Positions 33,370 through 42,651 of a stretch of DNA of 64,000 nucleotides are shown one piece after another. Source of the stretch: Staphylococcus warneri (GTDB lineage: Bacteria > Bacillota > Bacilli > Staphylococcales > Staphylococcaceae). The stretch spans positions 806,001-870,000 of the forward strand of contig NZ_LR134269.1 in the NCBI RefSeq assembly GCF_900636385.1. Direction: 5' to 3'. Each line of letters starts with the position of its first letter. Position 1 is the first letter of the stretch. Both the position numbers and the translations under genes were made by a program. The notes under the pieces are model-generated. The model saw only the letters and a program-made list of their open reading frames with translations, did not search any database and was not told the origin of the DNA.

Positions 33370-35304
33370 TTATAATTTTTCTTGTAATTCTTCCCATTCC
33401 ATCATTGCTTGTTCTAATTCTTGTTCGGTGTTTGATTTTAATTCCGCTAATTCATTGGATTTAATAGGATCACTATAAACATCAGGTTGTGTAAGTTGAT
33501 AATCAATGTCTTCGATCTTTGCTTCACATGATTCGATGATAGCTTCACGTTGCTCGATTTCACGTTCTATTTTGCGTTGTTCGCGACGACGTTGTTTTTG
33601 ATTTTCATATGATGATGTCGATCTCTGTTTGGTGCTTGGGTTATTTGTAGACTCAATTTCACTTTCCGCTTTAGCTTTTAGAGCAGCAGCTTCTTCTGTT
33701 TTTTCAATATAATATTGGTAGTCACCAAGATACATTTTGCCACCATCATGATCTAAGTCAAATACTTTATTGGCTAATTGATTGATGAAATATCTATCAT
33801 GGGATACAAATATTATAGTACCTGCAAAATGCTCTAAAGCTTGTTCTAACATTTCTTTTGAATCTATGTCGAGGTGATTGGTAGGCTCATCTAAAATAAG
33901 TACATTATCACGTTGTAACATTAACAAGGCTAGTTGTAGTCTTGCTTTTTCACCACCTGATAAATCATTGATGATTTTTTTGACATCGTCTTGTACGAAT
34001 AAAAAGCGTCCTAATACTGCTCGAATATCTTTTTCGTTCATATTTGGATATTGGTCCCACACATAATCTAGAATGGTTTTATTTGATTTGAATTCAGCTT
34101 GTTTTTGATCATAGTAACCAATTTTCAAATTAGCACCAAATGTGACTTCGCCACCGAGTTGACGTTGTCTTTGAGCAATGGTTTTAATCAAAGTGGTTTT
34201 ACCGACACCATTTGGCCCTATAATTGCAATGTGATCGCCTTTGGATACTTCCATATTAATAGGTTTAGTAATAGGGGTATCATCATAACCAATTTCTAAT
34301 TGTTTGATATGCATGACGTCATTTCCGGTATTTCTATCAAATCCAAACTGGATATTGGCACTTCTTGCATCAATCATAGGTTTATCTATACGTTGAATTT
34401 TTTCTAGGGTTTTACGACGACTTTTTGCCATGCCACTTGTTGAAGCTCTTGTAATATTTTTTTCTACAAATGTTTCTAATCTTTTAATTTCTTCCTGTTG
34501 TTTTTCATATTCTTGCATACGTTTTTCATAATATTTATCTCTTTGTTGAATAAATTGTTCATAATTACCAATATATCGTTTGACGCTACCTAAAGCGACG
34601 TCATAAACTTGTGTAACGATTTTGTCTAAGAAATATCTATCATGACTGATAATGACAATTGCACCTTTAAAGTAGCGTAAATAATCCTCTAACCATTTTG
34701 TGGTTTCTAAATCAAGATGGTTGGTAGGTTCATCAAGTAATAATAAATCTGGTTCATTTAACAACATTTGTGCCAGTGATAATCTTGTTTTTTGACCACC
34801 ACTGAAGTCATTAATAGGTTTATTAAAGTCATCTTCATTAAAATTCAACCCATGAAGAACTGTTTTAATTTTACTATCATATTGATAACCTTCTAGTTGC
34901 TCAAATTGATTTGATAAAGATTCATATTTTTCCATATGTGCTTGATAAGTAGGGGTATCATACGCATCTGCATGTGCAGCTAACCAATCGGTTTCTTGTT
35001 TGATTAATAATTCCATATTTTTTATATGTTCAAATGGTTTTGACATTTCCTCAAATACAGTGGCGTTAGAGTCTAGTGTCATTTGTTGTGTCAAATAGCC
35101 CATCTTAAGATTTTTAATCTTTGAAATATGACCACTATCATAATCTTCAACGCCAGCAATGATTTTCATAAGTGTTGATTTACCGGCACCATTTCGTCCA
35201 ACAACACCTATACGTTCGCCTGTTTTTACTTCAAAATCAACGTTAGTAAAGATATCTTCACCAACGAACGATTTAGAGATGTCATTAAGTTGTAAAAGTA
35301 TCAT
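33370..35304 (-). CDS. ABC-F family ATPase (YdiF-like)
   Basis: A 644-residue soluble protein with two ABC ATPase domains and no membrane segment. Walker A motifs are VVGRNGAGKSTLMK and IIGPNGVGKTTLIK, signatures DFSGGQKTRLSLAQ and DLSGGEKARLQLAL, Walker B LLLLDEPTNHLD and VLILDEPTNHLD. A charged linker lies between them and a Glu/Lys-rich coiled coil after residue 545. ABC-F proteins act on the ribosome; this housekeeping type (YdiF branch) differs from Vga/Msr-type resistance proteins, though subtype is inferred from neighbourhood (tsaD, rex). Confidence 0.9.
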   Translation of the reverse strand: MILLQLNDISKSFVGEDIFTNVDFEVKTGERIGVVGRNGAGKSTLMKIIAGVEDYDSGHISKIKNLKMGYLTQQMTLDSNATVFEEMSKPFEHIKNMELLIKQETDWLAAHADAYDTPTYQAHMEKYESLSNQFEQLEGYQYDSKIKTVLHGLNFNEDDFNKPINDFSGGQKTRLSLAQMLLNEPDLLLLDEPTNHLDLETTKWLEDYLRYFKGAIVIISHDRYFLDKIVTQVYDVALGSVKRYIGNYEQFIQQRDKYYEKRMQEYEKQQEEIKRLETFVEKNITRASTSGMAKSRRKTLEKIQRIDKPMIDARSANIQFGFDRNTGNDVMHIKQLEIGYDDTPITKPINMEVSKGDHIAIIGPNGVGKTTLIKTIAQRQRQLGGEVTFGANLKIGYYDQKQAEFKSNKTILDYVWDQYPNMNEKDIRAVLGRFLFVQDDVKKIINDLSGGEKARLQLALLMLQRDNVLILDEPTNHLDIDSKEMLEQALEHFAGTIIFVSHDRYFINQLANKVFDLDHDGGKMYLGDYQYYIEKTEEAAALKAKAESEIESTNNPSTKQRSTSSYENQKQRRREQRKIEREIEQREAIIESCEAKIEDIDYQLTQPDVYSDPIKSNELAELKSNTEQELEQAMMEWEELQEKL

Positions 35305-35562
35305 CCGACTTCACCTTTCTAAATATGCGATATCATTATAAACTATACATATAGTTTGATATGTTTAAATATTTGTTTATCATATTAATATTTATTTTAC
35401 AGTATTAAGCTGTGTCTTGAAACTAGGATATTTATTTTTAAATTTTATTAATGTATAATTAGCAAGTATTCATTGTAAACAATTATTTGGATTTTTATTG
35501 TTGCAAACATATATACATAAAATTAAATTGAAACCGTTTAGTGTCGAAGGGAGACAAATAAA

Positions 35563-36207
35563 ATGGCAAGTAACGTTAAAATTCCTCGAGCAACTTTAAA
35601 ACGTTTACCGTTATATTATAGATTTGTTAGTAATCTAAAAACTAAAGGTATTGACCGTGTTAATTCTAAAGCTATTAGCGAAGCATTACAAATAGATTCA
35701 GCTACGATTCGTAGAGATTTTTCATATTTTGGCGAATTAGGTAAAAAAGGTTATGGCTATAATATAGATAGTTTAATTGAATTTTTTAAAGCTGAAATTA
35801 GTGGTAGTAATGATATTAAAATTGCAATTGTTGGTGTAGGTAACTTAGGTCGAGCATTATTAACATATAACTTTTCAATTCACGATGAAATGACAATTAC
35901 AGAAGCATTTGATGTGAATCAAGATGTCATCGGTGAACAAGTAGGCCGTGTAGTTGTTAAAGATAGCAAGACTTTAAAACAAACGTTATCAAAACAAGAT
36001 ATTGATGTAGTCATTCTCACTACTCCTGAACATGTTGCTCAAAGTGTTACAGACGAACTTGTTGAATCTGGTATTAAAGGAATTATGAATTTTACGCCAG
36101 CAAGAGTAAGTACACCAAATGATGTTCAAGTACATCATATTGATTTAGGTATTGAATTACAGTCCTTACTATTCTTTATGAGAAATTATGATGAATCAAT
36201 GAAATAG
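35563..36207 (+). CDS. rex: Redox-sensing transcriptional repressor Rex
   Basis: A 214-residue repressor that senses the NADH/NAD+ ratio. An N-terminal winged helix ([36 protein letters not shown]) is followed by a Rossmann domain with [18 protein letters not shown]. In staphylococci Rex represses fermentative and anaerobic genes. Start ATG 35563 follows GAAGGGAG. The gene is divergent from the ABC-F gene, separated by about 260 nt. Confidence 0.97.
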   Translation: MASNVKIPRATLKRLPLYYRFVSNLKTKGIDRVNSKAISEALQIDSATIRRDFSYFGELGKKGYGYNIDSLIEFFKAEISGSNDIKIAIVGVGNLGRALLTYNFSIHDEMTITEAFDVNQDVIGEQVGRVVVKDSKTLKQTLSKQDIDVVILTTPEHVAQSVTDELVESGIKGIMNFTPARVSTPNDVQVHHIDLGIELQSLLFFMRNYDESMK

Positions 36208-36233
36208 CATATTGGTCATTAGGGGGACTCTTT

Positions 36234-36539
36234 ATGAATGGTAAATTTTTGATTCAAGTAAGTTGTATGTATAAAGCTCATTTACCTACATTGATATACA
36301 TTCCCGGACAATTGGTTTTGAACGAGCATACACTAATATTCAAGTCATATTATACAAATCATAATCCTTTAAATTTAGATATTGATGTAAAAAAAATAAT
36401 TCGTTACCAAGTACGTAAGGGATTACTAGGACATAAATTATTTATTTATTATAACCAAACTTGGTATAAATTCAGTCATTTTAAATCAAAAGACATACAA
36501 ACGTTAGTTCATCATATAAATGAAATACAAGCGCTTTAA
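36234..36539 (+). CDS. Hypothetical protein downstream of rex
   Basis: A 101-residue protein I do not recognise. It has a ribosome site (TAGGGGGA) 8 nt before ATG and follows rex by 26 nt, so it is probably co-transcribed. The sequence is rich in beta-type residues and aromatics (LPTLIYIPGQLVLNEHTLIF, KLFIYYNQTWYKFSHF), with no clear signal peptide. The pattern of alternating strands ending in a helix (IQTLVHHINEIQ) resembles small PH/GRAM-like folds, but that is only an impression. It ends at a hairpin terminator. Confidence 0.7.
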   Translation: MNGKFLIQVSCMYKAHLPTLIYIPGQLVLNEHTLIFKSYYTNHNPLNLDIDVKKIIRYQVRKGLLGHKLFIYYNQTWYKFSHFKSKDIQTLVHHINEIQAL

Positions 36540-36554
36540 AATAGCGATATTTAA

Positions 36555-36585
36555 TAGTACATCTTAAAGAGGTGTACTATTTTTT
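36555..36585 (+). terminator. Terminator after rex operon
   Basis: TAGTACATCT pairs with AGGTGTACTA (one G-T pair) across a short loop, followed by TTTTTT. Confidence 0.75.
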
Positions 36586-36647
36586 AGTAAAGTGAAAACT
36601 ACATTCAATAAAGATATGCATTGGGAGAACTAATTTAGATAGTGAAC

Positions 36648-36676
36648 TTGAAATATAACACTTTATCCTGTAAAAT
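36648..36676 (+). promoter_or_regulatory. Promoter of the tsuAB-like operon
   Basis: TTGAAA (36648-36653), 17-bp spacer, TAAAAT (36671-36676), 34 nt before the first ATG. Confidence 0.55.
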
Positions 36677-36709
36677 AACTTAGTATTTATATCGGAAAAG
36701 GGTGAAAAT

Positions 36710-37798
36710 ATGGTTTGGATGATTATAAGCGGTTTGATTGTCGGTGTACTATTAGGATTCGTAATGCAACGAACTCGCTTTTGTTTAGCAGGCGGTTTTA
36801 GAGATATGTATGTACAAAAAAGTAATAAAATGTTTTATGCTTTGCTTGTTGCGATTACAGTTCAAAGTATTGGTTTATTCATTTTAACAAGTTTAGGCTT
36901 AGTTAATGTTCCAGCACATACATTTCCAATTGTTGGTACAGTTATCGGTTCTTTTGTCTTTGGCATAGGTATCGTATTAGCAGGCGGTTGTGCTACTGGA
37001 ACATATTATAGAGCAGGAGAAGGTTTAATAGGTAGTTGGATTGCACTTATTTTATATGCATTAACAAGTGCTATGACTAAGACAGGTATTTTATCACCAG
37101 TTCTAAAAGTAATTAACCAACCTACAAATGAAAATGCTAGTATGGCAGATACATTGCATATTCCAAATTGGATTTTAGTCATTCTTATAACGATTATTAC
37201 TTTAATATTGGTGACTAAAACACTTAAAAAACCTAAAGTAGCAGTTCCTAAATTAAAACAAAAGTATACAGGTTTAAGACATTATTTATTTGAAAGAAGG
37301 TATCATCCATTTGTAGCAGCAATTGCAGTTGGATTAATCGCATTATTAGCTTGGCCAATGAGTAGTTCTACTGGTAGAGATTATGGATTAGGAATTACGA
37401 CGCCTTCAGCAAATATTGTTAATTTCTTAATTACTGGAAATACTCAACTCATTGATTGGGGCGCATTTTTAGTTGTAGGTATATTCCTTGGTTCCTACAT
37501 TGCTGCTAAAGGTTCAAAAGAATTCAAATGGCGTTTACCAGATAAGAAAACAATTAGAAATAGTGCAATAGGTGGTATTTTAATGGGCTTTGGAGCCTCT
37601 GTTGCAGGTGGTTGCTCAATCGGTAACGGTTTAGTTGAAACGGCAACAATGAGTTGGCAAGGTTGGATTGGCTTAGGTTCAATGATTCTAGGTGTATGGT
37701 TTATGAGTTACTTTATTTTTATTAAACCTATGAAACAATTACAACAATCGACTAAAAAACAACAAACAACAGTTAAACAACAAACGCAAACGACGTAA
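36710..37798 (+). CDS. YeeE/YedE-family sulfur-compound transporter (TsuA-like)
   Basis: A 362-residue membrane protein with about ten hydrophobic segments. The family's conserved cysteines are present: QRTRFCLAGGFRDMY near the N-terminus, AGGCATGTYYRAGEG, and AGGCSIGNGLVETATMS near the C-terminus. The family imports thiosulfate (TsuA, known from Spirochaeta and E. coli work). It is followed 12 nt later by a TusA-like protein, the usual partner. Substrate here is inferred. The last 25 residues are a Gln/Thr/Lys tail. Confidence 0.85.
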   Translation: MVWMIISGLIVGVLLGFVMQRTRFCLAGGFRDMYVQKSNKMFYALLVAITVQSIGLFILTSLGLVNVPAHTFPIVGTVIGSFVFGIGIVLAGGCATGTYYRAGEGLIGSWIALILYALTSAMTKTGILSPVLKVINQPTNENASMADTLHIPNWILVILITIITLILVTKTLKKPKVAVPKLKQKYTGLRHYLFERRYHPFVAAIAVGLIALLAWPMSSSTGRDYGLGITTPSANIVNFLITGNTQLIDWGAFLVVGIFLGSYIAAKGSKEFKWRLPDKKTIRNSAIGGILMGFGASVAGGCSIGNGLVETATMSWQGWIGLGSMILGVWFMSYFIFIKPMKQLQQSTKKQQTTVKQQTQTT

Positions 37799-37810
37799 GG
37801 AGGATTTATA

Positions 37811-38035
37811 ATGGTATATGAATTAGGTACAGTTGGGATGGTTTGTCCTTTCCCATTAATTGAAGCACAAAAGAAAATGACTGAATTAGATCTTGGCGAT
37901 GAATTAAAAATTGATTTTGATTGTACACAGGCAACTGAGGCAATCCCTAATTGGGCGGCAGAAAATGGTTACCCTGTTACTAATTATGAACAACTCGGTG
38001 ATGCATCTTGGACAATTACTGTTCAAAAAGCGTAA
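37811..38035 (+). CDS. TusA/SirA-like sulfur carrier protein (TsuB-like)
   Basis: A 74-residue protein with the TusA signature CPFP (GMVCPFPLIEAQKKM), whose cysteine carries sulfur. It is coupled to the YeeE-type transporter upstream, with AAGGAGG before its ATG. Together they probably take in thiosulfate or a similar compound and hand sulfur to cytoplasmic acceptors; this is inference from the pair. Confidence 0.88.
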   Translation: MVYELGTVGMVCPFPLIEAQKKMTELDLGDELKIDFDCTQATEAIPNWAAENGYPVTNYEQLGDASWTITVQKA

Positions 38036-38054
38036 AGTACTGATAAATATAGAC

Positions 38055-38082
38055 AGAGCATCCTACATAGGGTGCTCTTTTT
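38055..38082 (+). terminator. Terminator after tsuAB-like operon
   Basis: AGAGCATCC pairs with GGGTGCTCT across a 5- to 6-nt loop, followed by five T. Confidence 0.8.
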
Positions 38083-38108
38083 CATTTCAAAGAACTAGAA
38101 AATAGTAT

Positions 38109-38122
38109 TTAAAGCGATTACA
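38109..38122 (+). promoter_or_regulatory. cre-like site upstream of scrR
   Basis: TTAAAGCGATTACA matches the catabolite-response element TGWAANCGNTNWCA with one mismatch. It is 53 nt before the scrR ATG, suggesting CcpA control of sucrose use. Confidence 0.45.
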
Positions 38123-38175
38123 TGTATGATAGAATAAATATAAGTTTTCCAAAATATGATGGGTGAGTAACTTTT

Positions 38176-39126
38176 ATGAAAAATATATCGGATATCGCAA
38201 AATTAGCAGGTGTATCTAAAAGTACAGTTTCTAGGTATTTAAATAATGGATCTGTAAGTCAAAAGACGCGTATAAAATTAAGTAGAATTATTAATGAACA
38301 TGACTACCAACCGAATCAGTTTGCACAAAGTCTAAGAGCGACTCAAACACGTATTATAGGTGCAATTATTCCAAGGATGAACTCTTACGCTGTTGATGAA
38401 ACAGTCAAAGGTATAGTAGATCAATGCCAACGACATAACTATCAATTACTACTAAACTACACTGGTTTACATATGGATGCGGAAATAGAAGCAATTGAAA
38501 CTTTATCTCGAAGTAAAGTGGATGCAATCATTTTAATGGCAACCGATATTACTAATAAACACTTGGAAGTAATTGATAAAGCTAATGTACCTGTCATTAT
38601 AGTTGGACAAGAATACCCTGGATTACATAGCATCACGCATGATGATTATCAAGCAGGATTAAAAGTGGGTGAGTGGGTAGGTCAAAACCAACCACAACGT
38701 GTTGTATTTTTTAGTGTTACTGAGAAAGACATTGCAGTGGGTGTACATAGAAGAAATGGATTAGTCGACGGCTTATCAAAATATCAAATTGAACCAGATA
38801 TATTTGAAACCTCTTTTAAATATGAAGAAGCATTACAAGACATTGAACAAACGTTAACAAAGATCAATGATGCTGACGTCATTATAGGTGCGACCGATGC
38901 GATTGCATTGGCTATTCATAAATATAGTTTTAATTCAGATCAATTATTAAAACCAACAATGATTCATGGATTTGGTGGAGACCCTATGACACAAATAGTT
39001 TCACCAATTATTCGAACGATACAGTTTAATTATTTTGAAGCGGGACAACGTGCCATGCTTGAAGTTAGACAATTGATAAAGGGTGAAGCTATTGAAGAAA
39101 CCATTGTGATACCAGTGAAATTATGA
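38176..39126 (+). CDS. scrR: Sucrose operon repressor (LacI family)
   Basis: A 316-residue LacI/GalR regulator. The N-terminal helix-turn-helix is ISDIAKLAGVSKSTVSRYLN with the hinge HDYQPNQFAQSLR; a periplasmic-binding-like sensor domain follows. The next genes are a GH32 sucrose-6-phosphate hydrolase and a fructokinase, so it is assigned as ScrR, as in S. xylosus. The scrB gene starts 300 nt downstream, leaving room for its own promoter. Confidence 0.88.
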   Translation: MKNISDIAKLAGVSKSTVSRYLNNGSVSQKTRIKLSRIINEHDYQPNQFAQSLRATQTRIIGAIIPRMNSYAVDETVKGIVDQCQRHNYQLLLNYTGLHMDAEIEAIETLSRSKVDAIILMATDITNKHLEVIDKANVPVIIVGQEYPGLHSITHDDYQAGLKVGEWVGQNQPQRVVFFSVTEKDIAVGVHRRNGLVDGLSKYQIEPDIFETSFKYEEALQDIEQTLTKINDADVIIGATDAIALAIHKYSFNSDQLLKPTMIHGFGGDPMTQIVSPIIRTIQFNYFEAGQRAMLEVRQLIKGEAIEETIVIPVKL

Positions 39127-39426
39127 AGAATATATTCAAATTATATGGAACCGATACCAGTAGAAATGATAAAATAGAAGCATCATTCTTACCGGCTCAA
39201 GTAGCCCAAGTATAAAGGATTTCGATGAGGAATTCTAAAGACAATGCAAGTTGGGGAAGACAATGATAAAGACATACATTTTTAGAAACGCATATGACTT
39301 AGCATATAGTTTCGACTTTTGTTTAATATTTATAATTGAACAAAATTACATGTATAAGTGGCACTTTATTATGAATAAACTTAACCCCATATACTTAAAA
39401 GATTACTATAAAATAGGGGGATATGA
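39127..39426 (+). other. scrR-scrB intergenic region
   Basis: These 300 nt contain no gene. A TATAAT at 39331-39336 is a possible -10 for scrB, and GGGGG at 39415-39420 is its ribosome site. I found no clear terminator or remnant of a sucrose PTS gene (scrA). Confidence 0.45.
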
Positions 39427-40911
39427 ATGACTGAATGGACTAAAGAAGAACGCTATCAACGAATAGAAGATGCTGATAGCGATAAATTACTAAATTTAAA
39501 ACAACAAGTAAAACTATCTCCGTATAGACAAACTTTTCATATTCAACCAGAAACGGGTTTATTAAATGATCCCAACGGTTTAATTTATTTTGATGGAAAA
39601 TATTATGTGTCACATCAATGGTTCCCTTTAGGTGCGGTACATGGTTTAAAGTATTGGTTTAATTATACAAGTGACGATTTGGTTCATTTCGAACCACAAG
39701 GTGTGATACTAAGTCCAGATACTAAATTCGATAGTCATGGCGTTTATAGCGGAAGTGCTTTTGAATATCAGGGCCATTTATATTATATGTACACTGGAAA
39801 TCACCGTGATCATGCATGGCAAAGACATTCATCCCAAATGATTGCTAGAATGAAAGCTGACGGATCAGTAGAGAAATTTCCTAAACCTGTCATTAGCCAA
39901 CAACCGGAAGGCTATACAAGTCATTTTAGAGATCCAAAAGTATTTCAAGTTGAGGATCAATTTTATGCGATTTTAGGTGCGCAAACTATGGATGAATTTG
40001 GTAGATTATTATTATATCGTTCGAAAGATATTGTGAATTGGCATTTCCAAGGAGAAATTAAAACATCATTAAATCAGTTTGGTTATATGTGGGAGTGTCC
40101 TGATTACTTTGAACTAGATGGCCATGATGTCATCATGTTTTGTCCACAAGGTCTTGATAGTGATGAAGATAAGTATCGTAATATTTATCAATCTGGCTAT
40201 ATTATGGGTGATTTAAATCTAGATACGTTAGAATTTGATCATCAATCATTTTTAGAATTGGACAGAGGTTTTGATTTTTATGCGCCACAAACATTTCTCG
40301 ACCAAAATGGTCAACGTATCTTAATTGGTTGGATGGGATTACCAGACACAACATATCCTACAGATGAAGAAGGTTGGGCACATTGTTTAACTATTCCAAG
40401 AGTATTAAATATTGAAAATGGTAAGTTGAAACAAAGACCTATTCAAAGCTTAGAAAAATTAAGATATAACAAAGAAACAGCTTTAGGTTACGCTAATAAA
40501 TTTACAACCAAGTTACATCCATATGAGGGTAAACAATACGAATTAATCATTGATATTTTGGAAAATGATGCATCTGAAATTTATTTTGAGTTAAGAACAT
40601 CAAGATATCAATCGACAATGATTTCATATAATAAAAGAGACAATAAAGTGACACTTGATCGAACTGATAGCGGTGTATTACCAGGCAATGTAGAAGGCAC
40701 AACACGTAGTACAAAACTGGATTCAACCTTAACACAATTACGAATCTTTGTTGATACCTCTAGTATAGAGATTTTTTGTAATGACGGTGAACGTGTCTTA
40801 ACATCAAGAATATTCCCTTCAGAGGAAGCAACTGGTATTAAGACTTCGACAGAATCAGGACAAGTCTATCTACAATTTACAAAATATAAGTTGAAAGGTG
40901 ATCTTTCATGA
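39427..40911 (+). CDS. scrB: Sucrose-6-phosphate hydrolase (GH32)
   Basis: A 494-residue GH32 beta-fructofuranosidase that splits sucrose-6-phosphate into glucose-6-phosphate and fructose. Catalytic motifs are TGLLNDPNGLIYFDGKYYV (nucleophile Asp in NDPNG), SHFRDPKVF (RDP), and MWECPDYFEL (acid/base Glu in EC). A C-terminal beta-sandwich with VDTSSIEIFCNDGERVLTSR follows. It overlaps scrK by 4 nt. The PTS importer ScrA is not in this window. Confidence 0.95.
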   Translation: MTEWTKEERYQRIEDADSDKLLNLKQQVKLSPYRQTFHIQPETGLLNDPNGLIYFDGKYYVSHQWFPLGAVHGLKYWFNYTSDDLVHFEPQGVILSPDTKFDSHGVYSGSAFEYQGHLYYMYTGNHRDHAWQRHSSQMIARMKADGSVEKFPKPVISQQPEGYTSHFRDPKVFQVEDQFYAILGAQTMDEFGRLLLYRSKDIVNWHFQGEIKTSLNQFGYMWECPDYFELDGHDVIMFCPQGLDSDEDKYRNIYQSGYIMGDLNLDTLEFDHQSFLELDRGFDFYAPQTFLDQNGQRILIGWMGLPDTTYPTDEEGWAHCLTIPRVLNIENGKLKQRPIQSLEKLRYNKETALGYANKFTTKLHPYEGKQYELIIDILENDASEIYFELRTSRYQSTMISYNKRDNKVTLDRTDSGVLPGNVEGTTRSTKLDSTLTQLRIFVDTSSIEIFCNDGERVLTSRIFPSEEATGIKTSTESGQVYLQFTKYKLKGDLS

Positions 40912-41864
40912 GACGTTTATTCGCAATAGGTGAAGCGTTAATAGATTTTATGCCAACAGTAACTGATACTGCACTTAAAGACGTTGAACAATTTTCTCGT
41001 CAAGTAGGAGGTGCACCTTGCAACGTTGCTTGTACAGTTCAAAAGTTAGGTGCACAAGCTGAAATGATAACGCAACTTGGCAATGATGCATTTGGAGATA
41101 TTATCGTTGAGACACTGAATCAAATTGGTGTTGGTACTGATTATATTAAGAGAACAGATGAGGCGAATACAGCACTCGCATTTGTAAGTTTAAAGGCAGA
41201 CGGACAAAGAGACTTTTCATTTTATCGGAAACCATCTGCAGATATGTTATATGAAGCTCAAAATATTGAAGATTTAGACGTGGGTAAGGGTGATGTTTTA
41301 CATTTCTGCTCGGTTGATTTAGTAGATAGCCCTATGAAACAAGCACATTTGGCAATGGTCGAGAAATTTAATCAACATCAAGGAACCATTGTTTTTGATC
41401 CTAATGTTCGCTTACCTTTATGGGATAATAAAGAGGATTGTCGTAACGCTATATTGACATTTATACCTAAAGCACATGTCGTTAAAGTTTCAGATGAAGA
41501 AATTGAATTTATTACGAGAGAGCAAGATGAATCTAAAGCGATTGAATCGCTATTTGTAGGCAATGTTGAAGCGGTAATTTATACTCGAGGCGCTAAGGGA
41601 GCCTCAATCTATTTGAAAGATGGTACAGTTAAACATCATGAAGGCTTTAAAGTCAAAGCTATCGATACTACTGGTGCTGGAGATGCCTTTATAGGTGCTG
41701 TAATAAGCCAAATATTAATACAACAAGATATGGCGATAGAGTCATTATTTAAACAACAGGGTGAATCAATCTTGCAATTTAGTAACCTTGTTGCAGCAAA
41801 AGTAACGACAAAATATGGTGCCATTGAAAGTATTCCTACATTAGAAGAAATTGATAACGCGTAA
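40908..41864 (+). CDS. scrK: Fructokinase (PfkB family)
   Basis: A 318-residue ribokinase-type sugar kinase. The PfkB signatures are QVGGAPCNVACTVQKLG near the N-terminus and IDTTGAGDAFIGAVISQ, with the catalytic Asp in the latter. It phosphorylates the fructose released by ScrB. ATG overlaps the scrB stop (ATGA), so the genes are coupled. Confidence 0.94.
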   Translation: MRRLFAIGEALIDFMPTVTDTALKDVEQFSRQVGGAPCNVACTVQKLGAQAEMITQLGNDAFGDIIVETLNQIGVGTDYIKRTDEANTALAFVSLKADGQRDFSFYRKPSADMLYEAQNIEDLDVGKGDVLHFCSVDLVDSPMKQAHLAMVEKFNQHQGTIVFDPNVRLPLWDNKEDCRNAILTFIPKAHVVKVSDEEIEFITREQDESKAIESLFVGNVEAVIYTRGAKGASIYLKDGTVKHHEGFKVKAIDTTGAGDAFIGAVISQILIQQDMAIESLFKQQGESILQFSNLVAAKVTTKYGAIESIPTLEEIDNA

Positions 41865-41865
41865 T

Positions 41866-41905
41866 AAAACAACCATCCGTTTTACACTGACGGATGGTTG
41901 TTTAT
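41866..41905. terminator. Bidirectional terminator between scrK and agrA
   Basis: ACAACCATCCGT (41869-41880) pairs perfectly with ACGGATGGTTGT (41890-41901). It serves convergent scrK and agrA; T-runs are weak on both sides. Confidence 0.75.
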
Positions 41906-41922
41906 TTATATTAATAATGGAA

Positions 41923-42639
41923 TTATATCTTTTTGACATTACGAACTGATGCATAACAATGCTCTTTATTTTTAAAATAGACAATGCGTTCTTTAGAATC
42001 AATTGACTCAATATTTCTTCGGTTAATCACAAAGCTATTATGACATCTAAAGAAACGGTCATCTAATTGACTTAATTCTTTAAGGTTACCATAAAATTCG
42101 ATTTGTCTATTATCTAAATGTGCAATTAAACGATGTGATTTACTAGATGATTCGAAAAACATAATATCGTCATATTGTACATAAACTGAATTACTACCAC
42201 GCTTTAACTCTATTGTTTCTACATTACTTTCTTTAGATAATAATTTAAGTCTTGTGTGAGCTGTTTCTAAACAATCGATAATACGTGTTTTCAGTTCTGC
42301 AGGATCATCTTTGAATATAAAATCCATTGCAGCCACTTTATAAACGAAAGTGAGATACGTTAATTCACTATGACTTGTTACAAAAATGATATTACCTACA
42401 GGATCATGTTTTCGAATTTCACTACCTAATTTAATACCATTTATATCAGCTTCAAGTTGAATATCTAAGAAATAACAACCGATGTCATTCATATTTTTGG
42501 ATTGCTCAAGCACTTCATAAGGATCATCAGTTGCGAGAGCAAGCTCCATAGGCTTTTCCTCAATCATAATATAATTTTTAATAATTGAAGCCATATTTTC
42601 TCGTTGTTTTGGATCATCTTCGCAAATGAATATTTTCAT
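41923..42639 (-). CDS. agrA: Response regulator AgrA
   Basis: A 238-residue quorum-sensing regulator. The N-terminal receiver domain has the phospho-acceptor Asp in YFLDIQLEADINGI, and the C-terminal LytTR DNA-binding domain has FFRCHNSFVINRRNIESID. It activates P2 and P3 of agr and psm genes when phosphorylated by AgrC. The gene is complete. In this sequence its usual targets P2 and P3 are absent because of the agrB-RNAIII deletion. Confidence 0.97.
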   Translation of the reverse strand: MKIFICEDDPKQRENMASIIKNYIMIEEKPMELALATDDPYEVLEQSKNMNDIGCYFLDIQLEADINGIKLGSEIRKHDPVGNIIFVTSHSELTYLTFVYKVAAMDFIFKDDPAELKTRIIDCLETAHTRLKLLSKESNVETIELKRGSNSVYVQYDDIMFFESSSKSHRLIAHLDNRQIEFYGNLKELSQLDDRFFRCHNSFVINRRNIESIDSKERIVYFKNKEHCYASVRNVKKI

Positions 42640-42651
42640 GATTTCACATCC

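Noticed and set aside
35400..35562. Rex operator upstream of rex
   Set aside because: TTGTAAACAATTATT resembles half of a Rex site, but the second half TTCACAA is missing.
39284..39297. AGAAACGCATATG as a second cre site before scrB
   Set aside because: It differs from the cre consensus at four or more positions.
39127..39426. Possible remnant of scrA or another gene between scrR and scrB
   Set aside because: No frame over about 30 codons with a recognisable PTS motif was found on either strand.
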